The notes under the pieces: model-generated
Databases searched by the model: none
What the model was told of the DNA's origin: nothing
What the model saw: the letters and a program-made list of their open reading frames with translations, nothing else
Made by a program: the position numbers and the translations under genes
Part shown: one piece after another, positions 1-5,476 of the stretch
Numbering within the stretch: the stretch's first letter is position 1
Layout: every line of letters starts with the position of its first letter
Source of the DNA: Leptospiraceae bacterium
Lineage (GTDB): Bacteria > Spirochaetota > Leptospiria > Turneriellales > Turneriellaceae
Direction of reading: 5' to 3'
Assembly: GCA_016788945.1 (NCBI GenBank)
Contig: JAEUSA010000294.1
Coordinates: 1-15,251 of the forward strand
Length of the DNA: 15,251 bases

Positions 1-434
1 AAAAACAGCAGCATATATGTCGGAAAATCACCATTAAAACTCATGTCGAATTGGCGAAGTTTTGCAGCAATGAGATCGGGGGCGAGTTTTGCCGCCACGA
101 GTCTACTCTCAAAATATGCGCGGTAGGTCGGGTAAAACTGCGGATTTATCACATGCTGGTAAAAGGCCATCGATAGCGAAAATGCCGCCGAATAAAACAG
201 CGAATAGAGCGTGCCGCTGCGGAAGGCATTGAGAAAATTATGCTCCTCACCCGATACCGCGCGAATCTGCACGATCGTCAGAAATATCGAACACCAGAAG
301 ACGATCGTCACCGCGTTGCGGGTAATATCGCCAATGTCGTGCCGTACTGTGTTGAAGCCCAACAGGTGATTGATGGCAACGCTGAGCCAAGTCAGCAGCA
401 GAGCATAACCGAGGTTGCGTACAAGTATTCTCAT
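1..434 (-). CDS. DUF4199-like integral membrane protein, partial (C-terminus beyond window)
   Basis: The minus-strand frame is open from an ATG at 434 to the window edge, giving 144 codons with no stop. The N-terminal 90 residues hold three hydrophobic segments (about 8-26, 41-57 and 75-95). A hydrophilic stretch beginning NPQFYPTY follows, and a fourth hydrophobic segment starts at the edge. This pattern, with a short FLNAFRSG motif before the third segment and NPxF after it, resembles the DUF4199 family of inner-membrane proteins, whose function is unknown. The ATG overlaps the TGA of the upstream lipoprotein gene in an ATGA, so the two are probably translationally coupled. The family assignment is by eye only; that this is a coding gene is more secure. 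Confidence 0.7.
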   Translation of the reverse strand, partial: MRILVRNLGYALLLTWLSVAINHLLGFNTVRHDIGDITRNAVTIVFWCSIFLTIVQIRAVSGEEHNFLNAFRSGTLYSLFYSAAFSLSMAFYQHVINPQFYPTYRAYFESRLVAAKLAPDLIAAKLRQFDMSFNGDFPTYMLLF

Positions 435-958
435 GGTTTACCGCCTGTTTTTTTGATCGTGTACCCCTGACTGATGAACGATATGCCGAGCGTGTGGTCA
501 GTCGAAACCATAATCGATTCGATAATCGGTTTAGACACAGTTTGCTCAGCAACCCATTCTACAATGGCATTCGCTCCGATTCCAGTTTTACCCGAATCTT
601 CGGGAGATAGATAGTAGATTGCCGTGGCTAAAGGTGGCAGCAGGCGCGGCCGCCTGACGTAACTTTTGAGTAAAGTACCATTCTCTGCATAGTAGTTAAC
701 CGAACGTAAAACCATTGGCTGCTGCATGTCGGTATTGTGGATGGCCAGCGTGGTGACGAGCGCGGCCGTGCGGTCTTTCAGTTTCAGATGGTGAATGCGA
801 GCATAGGCGGGCACATAGACGACTTCACCCATGACAACGGATTTTAAATTGGGGGCCGCAATTTCTTCACCGATTGGGGCGTCATAGTTTGCCGAACGGT
901 TGCATGAGGCCGTCACGAAGAACACGGCAAAATAACACATGTAGCGAAAGAATCTCAT
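431..958 (-). CDS. DUF3124 lipoprotein
   Basis: This 175-residue exported protein has a basic and aromatic N-terminus, a hydrophobic core and the sequence FFVTASC, so Cys19 is the likely lipidated residue. The mature part carries features I associate with DUF3124: YVPAYARIHH (about 48-57), LAIHNTD (about 71-77), a VNYY stretch, LPPLAT followed by a GIGANAIVEW segment, and a C-terminal ISFISQG. The family is common in spirochaetes, cyanobacteria and proteobacteria and has no established function. The start codon overlaps the TGA of pyrE (955-958, ATGA), and its own stop overlaps the start of the next gene in the same way. It therefore sits in the middle of a three-gene coupled run. An envelope location, outer or inner leaflet, is inferred from the lipobox. 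Confidence 0.85.
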   Translation of the reverse strand: MRFFRYMCYFAVFFVTASCNRSANYDAPIGEEIAAPNLKSVVMGEVVYVPAYARIHHLKLKDRTAALVTTLAIHNTDMQQPMVLRSVNYYAENGTLLKSYVRRPRLLPPLATAIYYLSPEDSGKTGIGANAIVEWVAEQTVSKPIIESIMVSTDHTLGISFISQGYTIKKTGGKP

Positions 959-1524
959 TTTTCCTTGAACTCCACCGCAGTATAAATAGAGAGAAGCTCG
1001 ACGCCATTTTGCGCCAGCGCCTCGCGACCACCTTCGCCGCGGTCAAGAATACATACGGCATGTCTGATACTGTATCCCGCTTCGCGCATTGCGGCGAATG
1101 CTTTCAGCGTCGAACCGGCAGTGGTGATCACGTCGTCGACCATCACACAGGGTGTTGTCGTGTCGATGCCCTTGAGCATCTCGATCTTTTTTCCGGTGCC
1201 GTGATCTTTCGCTTCTTTGCGCACAATCGCTGGTATAAGTAATGGCGGATTTTCTCTGCTCAGGCATGCGGCATAAATAATGGGGTCGGCGCCCATGGTG
1301 AGCCCGGCGGCAACAACATCGCCGACATAGCGCTCACCAATGGTCGCAGCCACCAAGCGCCCCGCGAGCCGCAGGTATTGCGGCTGTAGCAGGGTCTGTT
1401 TGAGATCAAAATAGTACGGGCTTTTTTTTCCCGAGGCCAGCGTGAAAGGTTCGGCGTGGTTCTCGCGGTATGAGAATTTGCGGATTGCTTCTTTTAACGC
1501 AGCTTTGTCAGCATTGAAGTCCAT
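955..1524 (-). CDS. pyrE: Orotate phosphoribosyltransferase
   Basis: PyrE joins orotate to PRPP to make orotidine 5'-monophosphate in de novo pyrimidine synthesis in the cytoplasm. The PRPP-binding motif of type I phosphoribosyltransferases is present as VMVDDVITTAGST at about residues 127-139, with the two acidic residues in place. The N-terminal FTLASGKKSPYYFD segment is the usual OPRT orotate/PRPP loop. The 189-residue length from the ATG at 1524 suits the family. A longer reading from a TTG at 1572 would add 16 residues that do not look conserved and would run into the regulator gene, so I prefer the ATG. It follows the tetR-type gene by 38 bp and ends in an ATGA overlap with the lipoprotein gene. 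Confidence 0.93.
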   Translation of the reverse strand: MDFNADKAALKEAIRKFSYRENHAEPFTLASGKKSPYYFDLKQTLLQPQYLRLAGRLVAATIGERYVGDVVAAGLTMGADPIIYAACLSRENPPLLIPAIVRKEAKDHGTGKKIEMLKGIDTTTPCVMVDDVITTAGSTLKAFAAMREAGYSIRHAVCILDRGEGGREALAQNGVELLSIYTAVEFKEK

Positions 1525-1562
1525 TACCGACACCCTGCAGTGTCGAGATGACGCGAAAAGCG

Positions 1563-2114
1563 TTACAGGCAACCGAGTATCGTGTTCAGCGACCTGCGGT
1601 ATATTGCTTCTCTGCCGGCTTTGTTGCTTTTTTTTACCGGCGGCTCGGCGAGAAGAAAGCCATGTGTATAATCGACAAGAATATCGCGCACGAGCTCAAC
1701 CACGACCCGCTCCGCCCCTGATCGGGTGATCGCCGTGAGCAACAGGTCATTGAACGACCGCAGCGCCTCAGGCCATGGATTGCCGGTTTTGATCAATTGG
1801 TCGACCAGGCCTGCGTGGCGCCGCGCGATTTCAAAATAACCAACCATCAGCTCGGTAACGGCCGATTGCCATACACCCGCCGGCATTTGTCGAGGCAGTC
1901 CCGCGAAAGCCTGTTCGAACACAGAAAGGAGCAGGGCCTCACGGTGCGGAAAGTAATGATACAGTGCCATGGCGTCGACGCGCAGCTCGCGGGCAAGCAG
2001 TCGCAGCGACAGTTTTTCGGTGCCGGTCTGCTGTATCAGCCGCAATGCGGCACGGCTGATCTGTTCGCGCGACAGACGGGAGGTCTTGGGGCGGCCCGGT
2101 TTTGCGCGTGGCAT
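1563..2114 (-). CDS. TetR/AcrR-family transcriptional regulator
   Basis: This 183-residue protein has a Lys/Arg/Pro-rich tail, then a TetR-type N-terminal DNA-binding domain (about 15-62). Its recognition region reads LARELRVDAMALYHYF, the family hallmark. The C-terminal part is all-alpha and variable, as expected for a ligand-binding and dimerisation domain, and the inducer cannot be guessed. The gene is divergent from the dihydrofolate-reductase-like gene. Two 15-bp palindromes in the 97-bp intergenic region are the obvious operator candidates, so local autoregulation and control of the divergent gene are likely. It is also first in the run leading to pyrE, 38 bp downstream. No good Shine-Dalgarno sequence precedes the ATG. 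Confidence 0.88.
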   Translation of the reverse strand: MPRAKPGRPKTSRLSREQISRAALRLIQQTGTEKLSLRLLARELRVDAMALYHYFPHREALLLSVFEQAFAGLPRQMPAGVWQSAVTELMVGYFEIARRHAGLVDQLIKTGNPWPEALRSFNDLLLTAITRSGAERVVVELVRDILVDYTHGFLLAEPPVKKSNKAGREAIYRRSLNTILGCL

Positions 2115-2143
2115 AAAGTATACATACAGGCCAGTATCGTAAA

Positions 2144-2157
2144 GTAAAGTGCTTTAC
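2144..2157. promoter_or_regulatory. Short dyad in the divergent intergenic region
   Basis: GTAAAG-TG-CTTTAC is a perfect 6+6 dyad with a 2-bp centre. It lies between the tetR-type start at 2114 and the larger palindromes. It may be a half-site or part of the divergent promoter, and its sequence differs from the 15-bp palindromes. Only the symmetry is seen; the role is inferred. Confidence 0.35.
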
Positions 2158-2160
2158 GCC

Positions 2161-2197
2161 TTCTACAGTGTAGAATAAATAATTCTACACTGTAGAA
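2161..2197. promoter_or_regulatory. Tandem palindromic operators for the TetR-type regulator
   Basis: Two 15-bp perfect palindromes, TTCTACAGTGTAGAA (2161-2175) and TTCTACACTGTAGAA (2183-2197), differ only at the central base and are exact reverse complements of each other. They are separated by 7 bp of A/T. The centre-to-centre distance of 22 bp, about two helical turns, would put two dimers on the same DNA face. TetR-family proteins commonly bind such palindromes next to their own gene. The TAGAAT stretches may also supply a -10 element for the plus-strand gene starting at 2212. Confidence 0.75.
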
Positions 2198-2200
2198 TAA

Positions 2201-2207
2201 AAGGAGG
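2201..2207 (+). promoter_or_regulatory. Strong ribosome binding site
   Basis: AAGGAGG lies 4 bp before the ATG at 2212. It is a nearly perfect anti-SD complement and fixes the start of the reductase-like gene. It stands out in this window, where most genes have weak or no SD. Confidence 0.85.
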
Positions 2208-2211
2208 ATCT

Positions 2212-2745
2212 ATGCGTGTTATGGTGTATATAGCCGTCAGCGTCGATGGATTTATTGCAGGGCCTGACGGTGATATTTCTTGGCTGCATAATACGGCTTA
2301 TACGATTGCAGGCGAAGATTTCGGATACGCGAAGTTCATGAGCGAAATCGATTGCTTGATTATGGGGCGCGGTACGTACGAAAAGGTGCTCGAGTTCGCG
2401 GAGTGGCCGTTCGCAGACAAGCGCGTCATTGTGTTATCCTCAACCCTGCGCCGACTCAAAGCAGAATTGCACGCCGAGTTATCGTCAGAAGATCCGCAGT
2501 CTCTGTTTAACCGGCTGAAAGCCGAAGGAGTGCGGCGATGTTATGTCGACGGCGGCAAGACCATACAGAATTTCCTCCGCTCAGGTCTGGTGACCGATAT
2601 GACGCTGACCAGAATACCGGTTTTGCTTGGGGGCGGCCTGCCGTTATTCGGGGAAAATCCCACTCTAATACCATTGGTGCACGAGTCGACGCAAGCTTTT
2701 GCCAACGGCTTTGTTCAAACTCGGTATTCACTTGCCCGAAGCTGA
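2212..2745 (+). CDS. RibD C-terminal / dihydrofolate-reductase-like protein
   Basis: This 177-residue protein has the RibD_C/DHFR-like fold signature. The N-terminus reads MVYIAVSVDGFIAGPDGDISWL, followed by DCLIMGRGTYEKV (about 47-59), KRVIVLSST, and CYVDGGKTIQNFLRSGLVTDM then IPVLLGGGLPLF in the C-terminal half. These match stand-alone 'dihydrofolate reductase family' proteins (YwjB/YyaP type). Those are thought to be NAD(P)H-dependent reductases of pterin- or pyrimidine-like substrates, but most have no proven substrate. It has an excellent SD and sits directly behind the tandem operators, divergent from the regulator. It is therefore the likely regulated target, expressed strongly when the repressor is released. 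It should not be equated with FolA. Confidence 0.85.
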   Translation: MRVMVYIAVSVDGFIAGPDGDISWLHNTAYTIAGEDFGYAKFMSEIDCLIMGRGTYEKVLEFAEWPFADKRVIVLSSTLRRLKAELHAELSSEDPQSLFNRLKAEGVRRCYVDGGKTIQNFLRSGLVTDMTLTRIPVLLGGGLPLFGENPTLIPLVHESTQAFANGFVQTRYSLARS

Positions 2746-2760
2746 ACACTTCTGCTTGCA

Positions 2761-2779
2761 GGCGGGTTTCCAACCTGCC
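2761..2779 (+). other. Hairpin just upstream of the secreted-protein start
   Basis: GGCGGGTT pairs with AACCTGCC across a TCC loop, giving eight pairs with one G-U. No T-run follows, so it is not a standard terminator. It lies 9 bp before the ATG at 2789, where an SD would be expected, and could hinder initiation or act as a weak stop after the reductase gene. Confidence 0.4.
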
Positions 2780-2788
2780 CACTGGCAC

Positions 2789-3178
2789 ATGAAGAGAGTC
2801 ATGTTGCTGTTGTTGGCCATACTGCCGCTCGCGGCGGCGCCCAAGGCCGAACAGTTTTCAGGTACCGTGCTTGCGGTAGACGAAGACTATTGCAGCCATA
2901 CCGCAGATTACCTTGTGCGCATGACGCTCACGACGGCAACCGGTGTGAATGTGACGTTGGTGCTGGCGCCCAAATGGTATTTGCATAAGAATAAAATCGA
3001 ATTCCGCACGGGTGACAAGATCGAGACCACCGTCCAACGACAATCAGACGGTACATTGCATGTGATTACGGTAAAAACTGGCGGCAAAACGATCCGTATT
3101 CGCAGCGACGCGGGTCGCCCACTATGGAAGCCAGAACCCGGTAGCGAAGATTTGTTTAAGAGTCTCTGCAAAGCTTAG
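2789..3178 (+). CDS. Small secreted protein of unknown function
   Basis: From the ATG at 2789 this is a 129-residue protein. It begins MKRVMLLLLAILPLAAAPKA, a clear Sec signal peptide with probable cleavage after about residue 17-20. The mature ~110 residues look beta-rich: FSGTVLAVDEDY, then VTLVLAPKWYL, then FRTGDKIETTVQ. This suggests a small OB-like barrel as in periplasmic nucleic-acid- or ligand-binding folds, but I do not recognise a named family. Two cysteines (about 35 and 127) could form a disulfide. A longer reading from a TTG at 2699 overlaps the reductase gene and hides the signal peptide, so I reject it. A start at the ATG at 2801 is possible and would have a slightly better SD (AAGAGAG). 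The gap after the reductase is 43 bp and co-transcription is likely. Confidence 0.75.
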   Translation: MKRVMLLLLAILPLAAAPKAEQFSGTVLAVDEDYCSHTADYLVRMTLTTATGVNVTLVLAPKWYLHKNKIEFRTGDKIETTVQRQSDGTLHVITVKTGGKTIRIRSDAGRPLWKPEPGSEDLFKSLCKA

Positions 3179-3184
3179 CATCTT

Positions 3185-3218
3185 TTGTTGCCGTTTGCGC
3201 GCGAAGCTATTATCTTCG
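3185..3218 (+). promoter_or_regulatory. Candidate promoter for the peroxiredoxin gene
   Basis: TTGTTG (3185-3190) and TATTAT (3209-3214) are spaced by 18 bp and would place the start of transcription around 3220, about 40 bp before the ATG. A small inverted repeat, CGAAG (3202-3206) and CTTCG (3214-3218), straddles the -10 and could be an operator. An AAGAGG SD lies at about 3249-3254. The assignment is by consensus only. Confidence 0.4.
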
Positions 3219-3259
3219 ACTTGTTACAAATCAATACTCAGTATAACTAAGAGGTTTAC

Positions 3260-3850
3260 ATGATTAGCATCGGAAAAAAAGCGCCGGATTTCAAAGCGAC
3301 AGCTCTGGTCGGCAAAGATTTTAAAGAAGTTTCGCTGAGCGATTACAAAGGCAAGTACGTTGTACTGTTTTTTTATCCGCTCGATTTCACGTTTGTTTGC
3401 CCGACAGAGATTATCGCGTTCTCTGACAAGGCTGCAGAATTCGAAAAGCTTGGCGCTCAGGTCATCGGTTGTTCAGTTGACAGCAAATTCAGCCACCTTG
3501 CCTGGTCTGAAGTTTCGCGCGACAAAGGCGGCATCGGCCAGATTAACTACCCGATTCTCGCCGACATCACGAAAGATATCGCACGCAGCTATGGCGTTCT
3601 CATCGAAGAAGCGGGCATTGCCCTGCGCGGTGTATTCATCATCGACGGCAAAGGGGTACTTAAATCGGCAACAGTGAACAATAATAACGTTGGCCGCAAT
3701 ATCGACGAAGTGTTGCGCACCGTTCAGGCCGACCAGTTCGCAGAATCGCACCCCGGCGAAGTTTGCCCCGCAAACTGGACTCCGGGTAAAGATGCGATGA
3801 AAGCCGACACGAAAGGGTCTAAAGACTACTTCTCAAAACACGGTAAATAA
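3260..3850 (+). CDS. Typical 2-Cys peroxiredoxin (AhpC/Prx1 group)
   Basis: This cytoplasmic thiol peroxidase reduces H2O2 and organic peroxides using thioredoxin- or AhpF-type electron donors. The peroxidatic Cys47 lies in [13 protein letters not shown], and the resolving Cys169 lies in EVCPANW. The length of 196 residues is normal. The protein has a GGIG motif (90-93) and a C-terminal YF (190-191) within [10 protein letters not shown]. These are the two features that make eukaryotic Prx1-4 prone to hyperoxidation, and they are usually absent from robust bacterial AhpC. It has its own promoter region and a strong terminator, so it is probably monocistronic. No ahpF, sulfiredoxin or perR lies alongside. 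Confidence 0.95.
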   Translation: MISIGKKAPDFKATALVGKDFKEVSLSDYKGKYVVLFFYPLDFTFVCPTEIIAFSDKAAEFEKLGAQVIGCSVDSKFSHLAWSEVSRDKGGIGQINYPILADITKDIARSYGVLIEEAGIALRGVFIIDGKGVLKSATVNNNNVGRNIDEVLRTVQADQFAESHPGEVCPANWTPGKDAMKADTKGSKDYFSKHGK

Positions 3851-3856
3851 TCGTCA

Positions 3857-3883
3857 TTTTGGGTGGGTGTTGCTCGCCCAAAA
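3857..3883 (+). other. Hairpin after the peroxiredoxin gene
   Basis: TTTTGGGTGGG pairs with CTCGCCCAAAA around a TGTTG loop, giving 11 pairs including two G-U. It begins 6 bp after the stop codon and comes just before the true terminator. It may stabilise the mRNA 3' end. Confidence 0.55.
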
Positions 3884-3894
3884 TACCGCAAATG

Positions 3895-3922
3895 ATCGCG
3901 CCTATGGCGCGATTTTTTTTTT
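3895..3922 (+). terminator. Intrinsic terminator of the peroxiredoxin gene
   Basis: ATCGCGCC-TAT-GGCGCGAT forms a perfect 8-bp stem followed by a run of T (3913-3922). It lies 12 bp before the lysA start and so separates the two transcription units. A lysA promoter would have to overlap it or read through it. Confidence 0.9.
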
Positions 3923-3933
3923 AGGCTCAGGCA

Positions 3934-5205
3934 ATGTTTACTTACAATCACGATAATCTCGTATGGCATGGTGTAGCACTTCCGGAGCTCACCCGCTCGA
4001 TTGCGGACAAATTGCTGCGCGAATATCAATATTCGGGGCACTTCTGGCTCTATAGCGAACAGCTGTTGAACGAGCGCCTGAAACTTCTGGAACAGCAGTT
4101 GCCCGGTTGCGGCTTTTATTATTCGGTCAAATCGCAGTCGAACCTTGCGTTACTTGCGCAAATTGCCGCGCATAAACGTTTCGGTGCGGACGTCGTGTCG
4201 GGCGGGGAGCTTTACCGCGCCCTAAAAGCCGGCTTCGAACCCGGAAAAATTGTTTTTGCCGGTGTCGGAAAAAGCGAAGCAGAAATTCAGTCAGCGCTCG
4301 ATTTTCAGATACGCAGCCTGCACGTCGAAAGTATTTCAGAACTCAAAGATATTGCGCGCATAGCTTCGGCGAAAGGCGTAGTTGCCTCAGTAACATTGCG
4401 GCTGAACCCCGACGTCGAAGTCGACACGCACCGGCATATCACCACGGGAAAAGAAGAGAATAAATTCGGCCTCAGCGAAAACGATTTTCAGCTTTCGCTG
4501 AAGCTCATCGCCTCATCTGCGAATCTGAAACTCGTCGGCCTGCAGGCGCACATCGGCTCGCAGATATTTGATTCAGCGCCCTACATCGAAACCGCAAATT
4601 TCCTCTCAGAAAAATATGCTGCCGTTAGGCAGGTGATAAGTTATCCGCTCGAATATATTTCGCTCGGCGGTGGTTTCGGCGTCAAATATGAAAACTTAGA
4701 AGGCGACGCGGTCAATTTTGATTTCGCCGGTCTTGTCGAGGCAATACGCAAGATTTTCAGTGATATTGAAATTCATTTTGAACCGGGTCGCTTTATTTCA
4801 GCCCCGCTGGGCATTCTGCTGACACGCGTGCGCCATCTCAAAGAACGCACGGGTAAAACGATTGCGATCATCGACGCGGCCATGAACGACCTGATTCGCC
4901 CGATGCTTTATGAAGCGTACCATCCGATTTTACCGCTCGTGCGCCGCGCAGCGCAGCATACGTACGATGTCGTGGGTCCGGTCTGCGAATCGACCGACAC
5001 GTTCGCTACGAAACGACGCCTGAGCGAACTGGCCGAAAATGACTGGCTGGCGGTGGGTTATGCCGGCGCTTATGGCTCGTGTATGAGTTCGAATTTTAAT
5101 TCGCGGCCGTTAATACCTGAAATTATGTTAGAGGCTTCGGGGACCGTGCGCGTCATCCGCAAGCCGCAGACGCTCGAGCAAATGGTTTCACTGGAACTCA
5201 CTTAG
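3934..5205 (+). CDS. lysA: Diaminopimelate decarboxylase
   Basis: LysA is a PLP enzyme that decarboxylates meso-diaminopimelate to L-lysine, the last step of lysine synthesis. This 423-residue protein is a fold-type III decarboxylase. The PLP lysine is in YSVKSQSN (Lys66), with AHIGS (about 206-210), the phosphate-binding GGGFG (245-249), EPGR (283-286), the catalytic Cys351 in GPVCESTDTF, and Tyr380 near GYAGAYGSCMSS. The CESTD motif and length favour DAP decarboxylase over ornithine or carboxynorspermidine decarboxylases, although substrate cannot be proven from sequence alone. The last four codons, with the stop, lie inside the 44-bp palindrome of the neighbouring mobile element, so the extreme C-terminus may have been altered by its insertion. 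Confidence 0.93.
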   Translation: MFTYNHDNLVWHGVALPELTRSIADKLLREYQYSGHFWLYSEQLLNERLKLLEQQLPGCGFYYSVKSQSNLALLAQIAAHKRFGADVVSGGELYRALKAGFEPGKIVFAGVGKSEAEIQSALDFQIRSLHVESISELKDIARIASAKGVVASVTLRLNPDVEVDTHRHITTGKEENKFGLSENDFQLSLKLIASSANLKLVGLQAHIGSQIFDSAPYIETANFLSEKYAAVRQVISYPLEYISLGGGFGVKYENLEGDAVNFDFAGLVEAIRKIFSDIEIHFEPGRFISAPLGILLTRVRHLKERTGKTIAIIDAAMNDLIRPMLYEAYHPILPLVRRAAQHTYDVVGPVCESTDTFATKRRLSELAENDWLAVGYAGAYGSCMSSNFNSRPLIPEIMLEASGTVRVIRKPQTLEQMVSLELT

Positions 5206-5433
5206 GGGTAGATTTAAATCTACCCCTAAGTGAGTTCGCAATTTCGCCATGATTAACAAATGCACGTGGTCTTTATGACCGCCGGATGTAATGAGCTCGC
5301 CACCAAGTTCCTTGGCCTTTATCGAAAATAAGAGCTGAAGACTGAGAAGAGATTCGTCATCCAATACCGGTGCTTTCCGCTTCGTTCCAAAGATAAAATG
5401 ATAGGCAAGGTCATATTTGTTCCGACCTGACAT
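5188..5433 (-). pseudogene. Truncated IS200/IS605-type (HUH/Y1) transposase
   Basis: The 81-residue frame starts MSGRNKYDLAYHFIFGTKRK and contains GGHKDHVHLLI with the HUH pair His56/His58, typical of Y1 transposases (TnpA of IS200/IS605, or RAYT relatives). Intact enzymes are usually about 130-170 residues with a catalytic Tyr near residue 120-130. Here the family-like sequence ends at about residue 65, and the remaining codons simply read into the palindrome at 5194-5237. The catalytic Tyr is therefore missing and the product cannot transpose by itself. The ATG has a good GGAG SD supplied by the right-hand palindrome, so a short peptide could still be made. Confidence 0.8.
5194..5237. repeat. 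44-bp perfect palindrome at the left end of the mini element
   Basis: The sequence is perfectly self-complementary with no spacer, its centre between 5215 and 5216 (GATTT|AAATC). It includes the lysA stop codon at 5203-5205. On the RNA it would make a very strong hairpin, and without a T-run it could still protect or end the lysA transcript. Confidence 0.97.
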
Positions 5434-5440
5434 CCGAATT

Positions 5441-5476
5441 CTCCATAGGGGTAGGTTTAAACCTACCCTTATGGAG
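5441..5476. repeat. 36-bp near-perfect palindrome at the right end of the mini element
   Basis: It is centred between 5458 and 5459 (GGTTT|AAACC), with a single mismatch that becomes a G-U pair in one strand of RNA. It shares its central ~24 bp pattern with the left palindrome. It contains the TAA (5469-5471) and last codons of the convergent glycosylase gene and the SD of the truncated transposase. Confidence 0.95.

Larger units (their letters stand above)
5194..5476 (-). mobile_element. Miniature IS200/IS605-like (PATE/MITE-type) element
   Basis: The unit consists of a truncated HUH transposase frame between two long palindromes with a shared core. The core reads AGGGGTAG, R, TTTAAA, Y, CTACCC and its outer arms differ. 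Subterminal hairpins rather than terminal inverted repeats, together with an HUH transposase remnant, are characteristic of IS200/IS605 elements and their non-autonomous derivatives. The exact ends are uncertain because single-strand transposases leave no target duplication. The element fills the whole space between convergent lysA and the uracil-DNA glycosylase gene and overlaps both stop codons. Confidence 0.75.

Noticed and set aside
240..552. Overlapping frames on both strands in the left region
   Set aside because: They lie in the DUF3124 and DUF4199-like genes in other frames, with no motif and poor starts.
874..1242. Plus-strand frame opposite pyrE
   Set aside because: PyrE has full motifs in the minus strand, and this frame shows nothing but composition-driven openness.
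5194..5476. REP/BIME array with an independent RAYT gene
   Set aside because: The GTAG-containing palindromes resemble REP sequences, but only two are present and the transposase is truncated. A reduced IS200-like element explains the unit more simply, though the two ideas are close.
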